Notes: generated by a model from the sequence alone, not told the origin. A stretch of DNA of 37,851 bases from Hafnia alvei (GCF_900095695.1 NZ_FMIQ01000042.1:1-37851); one strand, 5' to 3'; counted from the first letter of the stretch, positions 28,469-36,471 are shown. Program-made: numbers and translations.

Positions 28469-29092
28469 ATGATGTTGTTTTTGACGGTGGCATTGGTTCA
28501 TCTGGTGGCTTTAATGGCTCCCGGACCTGATTTCTTTTTTGTTTCCCAAACGGCGGTCAGCCGTTCTCGTTCTGAAGCAATGCAGGGCGTAGTGGGAATT
28601 ACACTGGGTATCGTTATTTGGGCAGCAGTTGCGCTGATGGGGCTCCATCTGCTGCTGATGAAAATGGCATGGCTGCATAGCATTATCACCGTGGGCGGTG
28701 GTTTATATCTGACGTGGATGGGCTATCAGCTCCTTAAGTCTGCGCGTGCAAAAGGCCAGTTAGACAGCGGCGAAGAGGTAAGTATCACGCTGCCAGCGCG
28801 TGGAAAAACGTTCCTGCGCGGTTTTCTCACTAACCTGTCGAACCCAAAAGCGGTGATTTATTTCGGTTCGGTGTTTTCACTGTTCGTCGGCGACAATGTG
28901 AGTACGCCAGAGCGCGTTGGCCTGTTCGTGATGATTGTGGCTGAAACCTTTGTTTGGTTCAGCATTGTGGCATCGGTATTTGCGCTGCCGGTGATGCGCC
29001 GTGGTTATCAGCGTTTAGCCAAGTGGATTGATGGCGTCGCAGGCGTCTTGTTTATCGGCTTCGGTTTGCACCTGATTTTCTCTCGTTCGTAA
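28469..29092 (+). CDS. rhtC: Threonine efflux protein RhtC
   Basis: 207 aa (E. coli 206). A LysE/RhtB-family exporter with about six membrane helices. The N-terminal ALMAPGPDFFFVSQTAVSRSR and the middle NLSNPKAVIYFGSVFSLFVGDNV segments are near-identical to E. coli RhtC, favouring RhtC over RhtB. E. coli rhtC lies directly behind recQ, so this gene marks the resumption of that order after the inserted block. The start is one of two adjacent ATG codons with a weak ribosome site. A bidirectional terminator follows. Confidence 0.9.
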   Translation: MMLFLTVALVHLVALMAPGPDFFFVSQTAVSRSRSEAMQGVVGITLGIVIWAAVALMGLHLLLMKMAWLHSIITVGGGLYLTWMGYQLLKSARAKGQLDSGEEVSITLPARGKTFLRGFLTNLSNPKAVIYFGSVFSLFVGDNVSTPERVGLFVMIVAETFVWFSIVASVFALPVMRRGYQRLAKWIDGVAGVLFIGFGLHLIFSRS

Positions 29093-29110
29093 TTATCTTC
29101 AGTGAACATA

Positions 29111-29149
29111 AAAAAAGGCGGGCTAATGATTAATTAGGCCGCCTTTTTT
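29111..29149. terminator. Bidirectional terminator between rhtC and gntU
   Basis: A-run, stem GGCGG/CCGCC continued by CTAAT/ATTAG after a mismatch, then six T. The flanking A and T runs allow termination on both strands, fitting the convergent genes. Confidence 0.9.
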
Positions 29150-29162
29150 GTATTCGTAAAAA

Positions 29163-30500
29163 TTACATCACCGCGAAGAAGATCATACCAACCACTGCGC
29201 CCGTGGTGCCTAAGATGGTTTCCATCACGGACCAGGTTTTCAGGGTTTGTGCTTCGGTTGCGCCGGTAAATTTACCGAATAGCCAGAAGCCGGAGTCGTT
29301 GACGTGGCTCAGTACGATAGAACCCCCCGCGATACAGATGGAAAGCGCCGCCATCTGTGCGCCGTTGTAGCCCAGCTCGCCAATAACCGGCAGAACCAAA
29401 CCTACGGTGGTTAAACAGGCAACGGTAGCAGAACCTTGAATCACGCGCACCGCAGCGGCGAGAACGAAACAGGCAACCGCAATTGGCAGACCTGCGCCAA
29501 TCAGAGAATTACCTAATGCAGGACCAACGCCGGAATCCACCAGAATCTGTTTAAATACGCCACCGGCACCAGTAACCAGAAGAATGATACCCGCAGGCTG
29601 GATTGCCGCAGAACACACTTCCATCACTTTCTCTTTGCTCATGCCGCGACGGATCGCCAGACCATAAATCGCCACCAGACAGGCGATTAGAATTGCCGTG
29701 AATGGGTGACCGATAAATTCCAGCCATTTATGCAGTTCAGTGCCGGTTTCAACAAAGCGTGCACCGATGGTTTTCATTCCAACTAGAACCAGCGGGAACA
29801 GAACCAGCGCCAGACTAAAACCAAAAGAAGGCAGTTTGCTCTTATCCAAGCTTGGCTCTTGGATATCTTCAGGCAGAGCCAGCGTCACGTGTTTGCTGAT
29901 GAAGTTACCAAACAGAGGGCCCGCTAAAATCATCCCTGGAATCGCTGCGCACAGACCAATTAGGATCATCCAGCCATAGTCAGCGCCCATCTGGGAAGCC
30001 AGCAGCATCGGTGTTGGCCCCGGCAGCAAGAATGCCGCTGCGCCAGCAACACCGGCAAACAGTGGGATAGCCAGTTTAACAACGTTGCCATTTGTACGAC
30101 GGGCAACGGCGAACACCACGCCAATCAACAATACGATAGCTACGTCGAAGAACAGCGGCAGTGCACAGACTAGACCGGCGATACCCAGCGCATAGTGCGC
30201 TCGTTTTTCACCAAAGCTATCTAGCAACTTAGCGGCTATCTGATCTAACGCGCCGGTTTCATGCAGGATTTTGCCAAACATGGCACCCAACGCAACCACG
30301 ATGGCGAGGAAGCCTAATGTGCCTCCCATGCCTTTTTCCATGGTTTTGGCAATATCATCTAGCGGCATGCCGGAAAAAATGCCCGCGCCGATAGAAACCA
30401 GCATCAGAGCAACGAAGGCATGCATACGGGCTTTCATCACTAAAAACAGCAGCAGTAGGACCGAGCCTACGGCGGTAAATACGAGAGTAAAAGTACTCAT
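29163..30500 (-). CDS. gntU: Gluconate transporter GntU
   Basis: 445 aa (E. coli GntU 446). A GntP-family H+/gluconate symporter with about 12 membrane segments. The N-terminus (VGSVLLLLFLVMKARMHAF) and the GMGGTLGFLA, PLFFDVAIVLL and FLLPGPTPMLLASQMGA stretches follow GntU closely. The C-terminal SHVNDSGFWLFGKFTG is the family signature. Its ATG shares one base with the gntK stop (TAATG), so transporter and kinase are made together. Control is expected from GntR and CRP through sites upstream of gntK. Confidence 0.94.
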   Translation of the reverse strand: MSTFTLVFTAVGSVLLLLFLVMKARMHAFVALMLVSIGAGIFSGMPLDDIAKTMEKGMGGTLGFLAIVVALGAMFGKILHETGALDQIAAKLLDSFGEKRAHYALGIAGLVCALPLFFDVAIVLLIGVVFAVARRTNGNVVKLAIPLFAGVAGAAAFLLPGPTPMLLASQMGADYGWMILIGLCAAIPGMILAGPLFGNFISKHVTLALPEDIQEPSLDKSKLPSFGFSLALVLFPLVLVGMKTIGARFVETGTELHKWLEFIGHPFTAILIACLVAIYGLAIRRGMSKEKVMEVCSAAIQPAGIILLVTGAGGVFKQILVDSGVGPALGNSLIGAGLPIAVACFVLAAAVRVIQGSATVACLTTVGLVLPVIGELGYNGAQMAALSICIAGGSIVLSHVNDSGFWLFGKFTGATEAQTLKTWSVMETILGTTGAVVGMIFFAVM

Positions 30501-31039
30501 TATGACCCCTGAGAAATCACAGATTTAATGGTTTTAATTGTGTTTTCAACAACGCCGTCCAGAGGGAGGCTGATGTCGACAGCGTGAACGTCCTGCTCAA
30601 CGCTGGTAGGTTCTTCTAACGCTTCAAATTGAGAAACAAGCATCTGAGGTTTAAAGAAGTGGCCCTTACGTGCCAGCAGACGGCTTTCAATAAGATCGAA
30701 ATTGCCTTTCAGGTAAATAAAGGAAACGTTTTTATTACCGTCGCGCAGCATGTCGCGGTAACGCTTTTTAAGCGCAGAGCAAACGATCAAAGAGACGTCG
30801 TTGGTCCGCTGCATAGCGAAAATGGCGTCATTAACCGCTTTCAGCCATGGAGTTCGGTCTTCGTCATTCAGCGCGTGGCCTTCAGACATTTTTTTGATAT
30901 TGGCGCGTGTGTGCAAGAAGTCGCCATCCAGAAAACCTGCGCCGAGCTGTTGGGCTACAGAGGTTGCTACAGCAGATTTACCGCTGCCAGATACGCCCAT
31001 CAGAATAAAAACGTGGTGTTGTGGTTTTTTATCGCTCAT
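30500..31039 (-). CDS. gntK: Gluconokinase GntK
   Basis: 179 aa from MSDKKPQ (E. coli GntK 175), chosen because GGAG lies 6 nt upstream; an in-frame ATG ten codons earlier has no support. It phosphorylates gluconate to 6-phosphogluconate, feeding the Entner-Doudoroff and pentose phosphate pathways. Walker A is GVSGSGKS; conserved FLDGDFLH, LNDEDRTPWL and CSALKKRYRD bind substrate and nucleotide. It is the first gene of the gntK-gntU operon, downstream of gntR, in the same direction and with its own operator region. Confidence 0.96.
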   Translation of the reverse strand: MSDKKPQHHVFILMGVSGSGKSAVATSVAQQLGAGFLDGDFLHTRANIKKMSEGHALNDEDRTPWLKAVNDAIFAMQRTNDVSLIVCSALKKRYRDMLRDGNKNVSFIYLKGNFDLIESRLLARKGHFFKPQMLVSQFEALEEPTSVEQDVHAVDISLPLDGVVENTIKTIKSVISQGS

Positions 31040-31081
31040 TTCTACTCCAGAGAGGGGACGGTTTTCCATCCACTAAATGCA

Positions 31082-31111
31082 ATGTTACTGGTAACTTGTT
31101 ATGGGTAACAT
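31082..31111. promoter_or_regulatory. Two overlapping GntR operators
   Basis: ATGTTACTGGTAACTT (31082-31097) and TTGTTATGGGTAACAT (31096-31111) each match the ATGTTACCGGTAACAT palindrome of E. coli GntR at 13 of 16 positions. They share 2 bp and lie just upstream of the gntK ribosome site, so bound GntR would block gntKU. Confidence 0.82.
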
Positions 31112-31165
31112 TGTCTGAGCAGCGATAATAATTAGCAAGATTTGTGGCAAAGTAGCTTCAATAAC

Positions 31166-31181
31166 TGTGAGGTTACTCTCA
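31166..31181. promoter_or_regulatory. CRP site upstream of gntKU
   Basis: TGTGA-N6-TCTCA, nine of ten consensus positions, about 55 nt beyond the operators on the promoter-distal side. It fits catabolite activation of gluconate uptake. Confidence 0.7.
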
Positions 31182-31228
31182 GTTACTAACGGGAATTAAC
31201 TATTATGAGGGGGGGGATTGCAGGGTAA

Positions 31229-32224
31229 TTAGATGCTGCCACCATAAAGTAAGGTGAAGCCGACATCGACCATCTGAGAGGAAATGGTTTCACCACGTAG
31301 ACGAGACAACATCCGTTCGGCCGCGATTTGACCCATCCGCTCACGCGGTGTCAGTACGCTGGCTAATTTAGGCGTCATTACCTGACCGATATCGTGGCCG
31401 TGGAATCCGGCAATCGCCATATCTTGAGGAATACGTAGACCTAAACGTTGGCACTCGAAAGCCGCACCAGCCGCTAAGTCATCGTTGGTACAGAAAATAC
31501 TGTCCATATCAGGATAGCGATCTAACGCCTCGCGCAGCAGTTCACTACCCACTGAATAAGAAGAGCCGCGCGGTATCATAACGCTACGTGGCTGCAGGCC
31601 GGCATGATGCATCGCCGTCTCATAACCCTGCTGTTTGATGACGGTACGCTCATCCTGACGAGCACCAAAATAAACAACTTTGCGATGGCCACGATCGATA
31701 ATGGCCTGAGTCATCTGCCGAGCAGCTTCAAAGTTGTCGAATCCCACCGCGGTATCAATACACGGCGTAATGCAGTCCATCATTTCGACGACCGGTACAC
31801 CTGATACTTCGATCATTTTACGCGTGCGCGCGGTGTGGTTTCTTTCAGACAGGATCAGCCCATCAACGTTATACGAGAGCAAGGAAAGCAAACGTTCTTC
31901 TTCTTTTTCTGGCCGATAACCGTAATGCGCCAGCATGGTTTGATAACCATGTGCGTCGGTGACGCTTTCGATTCCGCGAATTACATCGGCGAAAACTTGG
32001 TTGGTCAGAGAAGGAAGCAGTACGCCAATGGCGCGGCTGGTAGAGTTGGAAAGAATATCCGGTGCGCGGTTAGGGATGTAGCCCAGTTCGTCCAGCGCCA
32101 CTGCAATTTTCGTTTGAAGTGCAGCAGATACCTGTGATGGGTTGCGCAAATAACGGCTAACCGTCATTTTCGTCACTCCAACTTTATCTGCGACATCTTG
32201 AAGTACAGGGCGTTTTTTCTTCAT
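31229..32224 (-). CDS. gntR: Gluconate operon repressor GntR
   Basis: 331 aa from MKKKRPVLQ, identical in length to E. coli GntR; an in-frame extension of 37 residues upstream has no homology. A LacI-family repressor: HTH LQDVADKVGVTKMTVSRYL, hinge helix AALDELGYIPNRAPDILS, then a periplasmic-binding-protein-like sensor domain (VGFDNFEAARQM, CTNDDLAAGAAFECQRLG, AGFHGHDIGQ). Gluconate releases it from the gntKU operators described above. It is on the same strand as gntKU and lies 5' of it, as in E. coli. The ribosome site is poor, suggesting low expression. Confidence 0.96.
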   Translation of the reverse strand: MKKKRPVLQDVADKVGVTKMTVSRYLRNPSQVSAALQTKIAVALDELGYIPNRAPDILSNSTSRAIGVLLPSLTNQVFADVIRGIESVTDAHGYQTMLAHYGYRPEKEEERLLSLLSYNVDGLILSERNHTARTRKMIEVSGVPVVEMMDCITPCIDTAVGFDNFEAARQMTQAIIDRGHRKVVYFGARQDERTVIKQQGYETAMHHAGLQPRSVMIPRGSSYSVGSELLREALDRYPDMDSIFCTNDDLAAGAAFECQRLGLRIPQDMAIAGFHGHDIGQVMTPKLASVLTPRERMGQIAAERMLSRLRGETISSQMVDVGFTLLYGGSI

Positions 32225-32304
32225 TTTCAATGAAATAACTAATGTTCGGGCGAATGCACACAGTTTAGCAAAAAAACAATGTGGCGCATAAAACAAATGT
32301 GGAC

Positions 32305-32334
32305 TGAAATCGCAGCCGTTTAGCTGCGATTTCA
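32305..32334 (-). terminator. Hairpin after the GH1 gene
   Basis: Perfect 12-bp stem TGAAATCGCAGC/GCTGCGATTTCA with a 6-nt loop, 34 nt after the stop. Only a short, interrupted T-rich tail follows on the minus strand. Confidence 0.65.
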
Positions 32335-32368
32335 ATGAACAATGTCAGTGAATTACCGAAGAATCACA

Positions 32369-33748
32369 TTAAAAACCATTCGCGTGCGAAACCTGCGCAA
32401 ACCATTCACCACTCTTTTTCACGCTTCGGGTTTGGGTTGCGAGATCGAGCTGAATAAAGCCGTAGCGGTTTTTGTAAGCGTTACACCAAGACCAGTTATC
32501 AATAAATGTCCACATGTGATAGCCCAAACATTGGCTGCCTTCCTGAATCGCTTTATGCACCCATTGCAGATGTTCACGCACAAATTCAATGCGATAGTCG
32601 TCTTGGACTTGTCCATTCTCGATAAATCGCTGCTCATTCTCCACGCCCATGCCATTTTCAGAAATAAAGCAGCGCGGATTGCCGTATTCAGTACGTAGAT
32701 TGGTCAGAATGTCGTAAATACCTTTCTCATAAATTTCCCATCCACGATGAGGGTTCATTTTACGGCCTGGCATTTCATAGTTTTCAAAGAACCATTCAGG
32801 CATAAATGGACTATCAGGATTGACTAGGCTGTCGCGGCATTTAATACGGCGTGGCTGATAGTAATTGATGCCTAAAAGTGAGACCACGCCTTGAGCCAAT
32901 AGCTCACGGTCACCGCTGCGGCACTCCGGTAGCTGATGATGAGATTTCAGCAAAGCCACTAACTCATCAGGATATTTACCTAAGAGCGCTGGGTCTAGGA
33001 AGCTGCGATTAAACATCAGATCGGCAATGTTAGCCGCTTTGACGTCAGCAGGATTTTCAGAGTGAGGGTATGACGGCGTGAGATTGAGAATGATGCCGAT
33101 GTCACCGCCCTGATCCAGCTGGCGATAACGTTGCACCGCCTGGGCGTGCGCGATCATGGTGTGGTAGGCCACGGTGGCCGCACGTTTGAAATCCACCACG
33201 TTAGGGTAGTGGAAGTCATACAGATAACCGCCTTCCACCGGAACGACCGGCTCATTGAAGGTAAACCAGTGTTTAACGCGGTCACCAAACAGGCGGAAAC
33301 AGGTATCGGCATACTCCGCGTAGGCGTCTGCAACTTCGCGATTTTCCCATCCGCCGATCTGCTGCATCGCCATGGGCATATCAAAATGGAAAAGGTTGAT
33401 AAAAGGCGTAATGCCCTGAGCGAGCATTTCATCAATGACCTGATTATAAAATGCGACAGCTTCAGGATTGACTGCCCCACGACCTTCGGGAATGAGACGA
33501 GCCCATGAAATCGAGGTGCGAAAGCTATTGTGTCCGACGCGTTTTAACAGCGCGATATCCTCGCGCCAATGCTGGTAAAACGTTGATGTATCCTGTGGAC
33601 CAACGTTTTGATGAAAACGGTTTGGCTGCTCGGTAAACCAGTGATCCCACACGGTAGCGCTTTTACCGCCGCCAAGCGTATTACCTTCCGTTTGCGGTGC
33701 CGAACTGGCGCTACCCCACCAAAATCCTGTTGGAAATGAATGTGTCAT
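32369..33748 (-). CDS. Glycoside hydrolase family 1 (phospho-)beta-glucosidase
   Basis: 459 aa, normal GH1 length. The TIM-barrel enzyme has both catalytic Glu residues: acid/base in TFNEP and nucleophile in ISENG. The N-terminal FPTGFWWGSASSAPQTEG is the family signature. Aglycone-side sequence NWSWCNAYKNRYGF has Ser where beta-glucosidases have Glu, as in 6-phospho enzymes. Yet the Lys that normally binds the phosphate is shifted by one residue and its place is taken by Asn. So 6-phospho-beta-glucosidase is likely but not certain. No PTS permease or other sugar gene is adjacent; transport must be encoded elsewhere. The ribosome site is good (AGGAG). An AscG-like operator lies about 135 nt upstream. 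Confidence 0.85.
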   Translation of the reverse strand: MTHSFPTGFWWGSASSAPQTEGNTLGGGKSATVWDHWFTEQPNRFHQNVGPQDTSTFYQHWREDIALLKRVGHNSFRTSISWARLIPEGRGAVNPEAVAFYNQVIDEMLAQGITPFINLFHFDMPMAMQQIGGWENREVADAYAEYADTCFRLFGDRVKHWFTFNEPVVPVEGGYLYDFHYPNVVDFKRAATVAYHTMIAHAQAVQRYRQLDQGGDIGIILNLTPSYPHSENPADVKAANIADLMFNRSFLDPALLGKYPDELVALLKSHHQLPECRSGDRELLAQGVVSLLGINYYQPRRIKCRDSLVNPDSPFMPEWFFENYEMPGRKMNPHRGWEIYEKGIYDILTNLRTEYGNPRCFISENGMGVENEQRFIENGQVQDDYRIEFVREHLQWVHKAIQEGSQCLGYHMWTFIDNWSWCNAYKNRYGFIQLDLATQTRSVKKSGEWFAQVSHANGF

Positions 33749-33881
33749 AAATGCTCCTATTATGAATTTCTCGCCAGTTCATTGGCCCGTTTGCTCGCCC
33801 TTGCATCAGGGCTGCTTTCGTTGTTTTGCAGCTCCCATGAGCCAAAAAGACGACTTGCAGAGCCACATTGGATAGGTTTTT

Positions 33882-33893
33882 GAAACCGGTTTC
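33882..33893. promoter_or_regulatory. LacI/AscG-type operator upstream of the GH1 gene
   Basis: Perfect 12-bp palindrome GAAACCGGTTTC, preceded by T, matching 13 of 14 positions of the AscG operator TGAAACCGGTTTCA as I recall it. On the minus strand TTTATA, a possible -10, directly abuts it, the layout expected for repression. No AscG-like regulator is encoded in the window. Confidence 0.6.
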
Positions 33894-33997
33894 TATAAAG
33901 AAAGAAGCAAAGCGAGAGCGGGGTTCCGGAATGAGCATTCATGGCGATAAAACTGTGGGGTAGATCACGGATTGGGGGGAGTAGATCTCTATAGCTC

Positions 33998-34318
33998 CTA
34001 CTCGCCATGAGTGAAAGTATCAATCGCTCCAGTATCTTTTCTTATTTTTATTGTGAACACACCTCCTGCAATGTTTTTCTGTAAACTTCCAGATACAACC
34101 CAGTACTCATTTTCATCTTTTATTAAATATGGCTTTTCATTTTCTGCAACATCTTTCCCGTATATGTTTTTAATATAAACCTCAGCTACATCTGAGGCCA
34201 TTTTTTTATTGTTAATCAGCTTTGGAGGTGTTTTTTCTAATGAGATTATTTCTTTTTCGCTTGAGCATACATTTAAGGATAGTAATAATGCTAAAAAAAT
34301 AATAGCTGACTCTTTCAT
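33998..34318 (-). CDS. NTF2-fold immunity-like protein, exported
   Basis: 106 aa. Signal sequence MKESAIIFLALLLSLNVCSSE with a lipobox-like LNVC. The mature part reads AEVYIKNIYGKDVAENEKPYLI, then EYWVVSGSL, then GGVFTIKIRKDTGAIDTFTHG. This is the pattern of the NTF2-fold immunity family (Imm-NTF2 type), whose members protect against polymorphic toxins. No toxin gene lies directly before it: the nearest upstream gene is another immunity candidate. It may be an orphan or act as a second immunity protein. AT-rich like the rest of the array. Confidence 0.72.
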   Translation of the reverse strand: MKESAIIFLALLLSLNVCSSEKEIISLEKTPPKLINNKKMASDVAEVYIKNIYGKDVAENEKPYLIKDENEYWVVSGSLQKNIAGGVFTIKIRKDTGAIDTFTHGE

Positions 34319-34463
34319 TAGCTTATGTCTCCATTTTTGGGAGGGCTTAAAATTTATTGTATGATGTTATTTTTATCTGCATAAAATGTGCGCTGGATTT
34401 TTGATTTCCCACATCAATCATTACTCATCCATCTATCTATATTTCCTTCGTTTAATAAATTAA

Positions 34464-34817
34464 CTATTGCATTTTCATTGATTTTATTTTCTGAACACCA
34501 ATATTTTTTTTGTATTTAAAGGTAAACATTCCGTTGTTATCTATAAAGTACTCATGATTGTCATTTTCGATGTATATCCGAATGTTTTTTTTGTCAAAAA
34601 AAGAACAGTTACCTTTATGGTTTCTTAGTATGAATGATATCTTCTCACTGTTTTTTAATGATGTTTTTTGCATTCCATTTTTTGTTGCAAGCTCCTTAAT
34701 TACTTCCATTGTGATTGGTGTGTATGTTTGAATTCTAAATGGAATACGGTAATAAAACATGACCGCATCACAATATGATGCGTAAATATAGAAGAGAAAT
34801 ATTAGTACTATTTTCAT
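34464..34817 (-). CDS. Candidate immunity protein for the M91-like toxin
   Basis: 117 aa from the ATG at 34817, which shares one base with the toxin stop (TGATG). The N-terminus is hydrophobic (MKIVLIFLFYIYASYCDA), a signal peptide. The mature part is small and basic, rich in Asn/Lys, with no family I recognise. The identification rests on position immediately after an Rhs-tip toxin, on the size, and on being exported. If right, the protease acts, or must be blocked, outside the cytoplasm. Confidence 0.65.
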   Translation of the reverse strand: MKIVLIFLFYIYASYCDAVMFYYRIPFRIQTYTPITMEVIKELATKNGMQKTSLKNSEKISFILRNHKGNCSFFDKKNIRIYIENDNHEYFIDNNGMFTFKYKKNIGVQKIKSMKMQ

Positions 34818-35269
34818 CAATACTTCATCCTGTCTGGAATTCCCATTTCTTTTCTAACAGGGTTCTCATACGTTTTGACATTATTCATATGGCCTGGGCC
34901 ATCGTCTTTTTCTCCCATTGCATGCCCTATTTCATGAGCAATAACTACGCTTAATGGAGTTGGTGTCATTTTACATGCTTTATCTTTTCCTTGAGATTGA
35001 CATGAGGTATGGTCTGAGTCTTTCTCAATGTAAAAAATAAACTCAGTAGGGTCGTAACACGTATGTTCCATACCTTTTCTTGGATCTCTAAATATATAGG
35101 TATGGTTCGATGATTCCAGTTTATCTATCATGTCCTTTCCATGTCTTGTTTTTCTTACAGATTCATATGCGTCTTTCATCGCTTTTTTTTGTTCCTCATT
35201 ACCATTAAAAATTACTGTCAGTCCTAATGGGTCTATATTTGTGACTGTGTTTAGCGGATAGGTGTACAA
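34817..35269 (-). CDS. Orphan Rhs tip: M91-like zinc metalloprotease toxin
   Basis: 150 aa beginning inside an Rhs-core remnant (YTYPLNTVTNIDPLGL), then a toxin domain. HEIGH (His112, Glu113, His116) is a zinc-protease motif. The C-terminal YENPVRKEMGIPDR closely follows the EN-x-x-R-x-E-x-G-x-P-x-R tail of peptidase family M91 (NleD-like effectors). The TTG given as start has no ribosome site. Upstream, Rhs homology continues in another frame (GLA, about 35275-35285), consistent with one missing base in a GG pair. It is therefore probably a silent cassette, expressed only after recombination onto an intact rhs. An exported immunity candidate overlaps its stop. Confidence 0.78.
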   Translation of the reverse strand: MYTYPLNTVTNIDPLGLTVIFNGNEEQKKAMKDAYESVRKTRHGKDMIDKLESSNHTYIFRDPRKGMEHTCYDPTEFIFYIEKDSDHTSCQSQGKDKACKMTPTPLSVVIAHEIGHAMGEKDDGPGHMNNVKTYENPVRKEMGIPDRMKY

Positions 35270-35452
35270 GCTTAAACCACAGCCAAACCGACATGCGTAT
35301 TATACTTTGACAAGTCCTTAGAAGAGAATAATTATAATATATGAGTTAGTTTTAATTAAAAATTTATTGCAAATAGCATGTTTTATACGAATTTACTCAA
35401 TTTTCATTATTTAACTATTTTATGGACTTATACTTCACACTACACAAGGTAG

Positions 35453-35851
35453 TTAACATTTTTTAGTGATTTTCTTGGTGTAGTGTAAAAAAAATCTACC
35501 TGCAATTAATATTATAGATAAAACCCAAGCATATAATGCAATGTATGGTAAGAATAAGCCTATGATTATACTCCCTAAAAAATTATCTATAACAACTTGT
35601 GGTGAAACCCTCATAGATATATATATAAAACTTATTATCGATGAAATGTAAGGAGCGATAATGTAAATCGCAATATCCCATAAGATGGTTTTTTTAAAAA
35701 AATATGCAAAAGAAAAAAACATCAATGATATGTAAAATATTAATAAGTAATCGTAAGTATATTGATGTAGTATTCTAAAAGTATACTCCTTGGCAATAAA
35801 AAAATGGCTAATTATTGCGAAAGGGAATAATAAATAGATTGATCTCATAGT
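35453..35851 (-). CDS. Candidate membrane immunity protein
   Basis: 132 aa from the ATG at 35851, chosen for AGAGG 8 nt upstream; an ATG 33 nt earlier lies inside the toxin gene and has no ribosome site. Four hydrophobic segments are visible, starting MRSIYLLFPFAIISHFFIA, with a basic C-terminus (HYTKKITKKC). There is no recognised family. It lies 8 nt after the His/Cys toxin candidate, so it is most simply that toxin's immunity partner. A polytopic membrane protein suggests a toxin acting at or from the periplasmic side of the inner membrane. Confidence 0.62.
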   Translation of the reverse strand, partial: TMRSIYLLFPFAIISHFFIAKEYTFRILHQYTYDYLLIFYISLMFFSFAYFFKKTILWDIAIYIIAPYISSIISFIYISMRVSPQVVIDNFLGSIIIGLFLPYIALYAWVLSIILIAGRFFLHYTKKITKKC

Positions 35852-35859
35852 TAATGCCT

Positions 35860-36369
35860 CTAGAATGCTGGCGATATGAGCCATGAGCCGAATGGCAAGT
35901 TAGGTGTGGGGTAAAGGATTTTTTTCATAGCATCATTCATCCCCCAAGGCGTACGTATCGTCCCCAAGGTTTTAAAAGGACCAATACCATTTAAAACATT
36001 ACTGGAACACAATGCACAATATAATGGTGAGCATCCACCCTGTTCATCTATATTATCTCTAATCTTTTTATCTTCATCTGGAGTTATTTCAAAACTATAT
36101 ACTCTGACGTCAGGGCCATAGGCATACTGGTATTTTAAAAAATCATTCAAATTAGCATCACTTCCACTGAAGGTACCCCCACTCCCTGAAGGTATTCCTC
36201 GTGGGGTAACAAAAGAACCGCCTGGATCATATAATAGCTCGTCATCACCTGTTCCCATATGCAAACCTACATGGCCGATCCCATTATTATTCACAATGAC
36301 ATCTACGTTATTTAACCCTTGAGGGTCTATAGCCAATACCGGATTTAACGGGTACACATACGCGTTCAC
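35860..36369 (-). CDS. Orphan Rhs tip: candidate His/Cys toxin domain
   Basis: 169 aa. It starts in Rhs homology ([17 protein letters not shown]), followed by about 150 residues of toxin region. The order GHVGLHMG...LLYDPGG (His33, His37) and then [14 protein letters not shown] (Cys113, Cys118, Cys121) recalls circularly permuted papain-like (NlpC/P60-LRAT type) enzymes, where His precedes Cys. I cannot assign a named family. The GTG at 36369 has purines directly against it but no properly spaced ribosome site. The Rhs sequence upstream (36370-36468) is in a different frame, so the cassette is probably silent. A membrane immunity candidate follows. Confidence 0.6.
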   Translation of the reverse strand: MNAYVYPLNPVLAIDPQGLNNVDVIVNNNGIGHVGLHMGTGDDELLYDPGGSFVTPRGIPSGSGGTFSGSDANLNDFLKYQYAYGPDVRVYSFEITPDEDKKIRDNIDEQGGCSPLYCALCSSNVLNGIGPFKTLGTIRTPWGMNDAMKKILYPTPNLPFGSWLISPAF

Positions 36370-36468
36370 TCCCCCCTCAACCCAATCGGATCCTGAGTAA
36401 TATACCGCCCTATTGTCGGATCGTAATAGCGATGGCGGTTGTAGTGCAGGCCGGATTCCTCATTGTAT
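36370..36468 (-). pseudogene. Displaced Rhs core fragment, out of frame with its toxin
   Basis: Encodes [20 protein letters not shown] then [12 protein letters not shown], almost identical to the live rhs at 37480-37579. It runs into a TGA because its C-run (plus strand, 36371-36376) has six bases where the live copy (37480-37486) has seven. Restoring one base gives [13 protein letters not shown], joining the core to the toxin at 36369. Confidence 0.85.
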
Positions 36469-36469
36469 T
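36371..36469. repeat. Rhs-core direct repeat, copy 1
   Basis: About 99 nt, roughly 90% identical by eye to 37480-37579, in the same orientation. It is a substrate for recombination that would swap the toxin tip and delete the 1.1 kb between copies. Confidence 0.85.
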
Positions 36470-36471
36470 AA

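Noticed and set aside
32225-32335. 37-residue N-terminal extension of GntR
   Set aside because: The family starts at MKKKRPVLQ just before the HTH; the extension has no ribosome site and overlaps the terminator stem of the GH1 gene.
33711-33938. Minus-strand open frames upstream of the GH1 gene
   Set aside because: They overlap the GH1 start, cross its operator and promoter region, and show no family resemblance.
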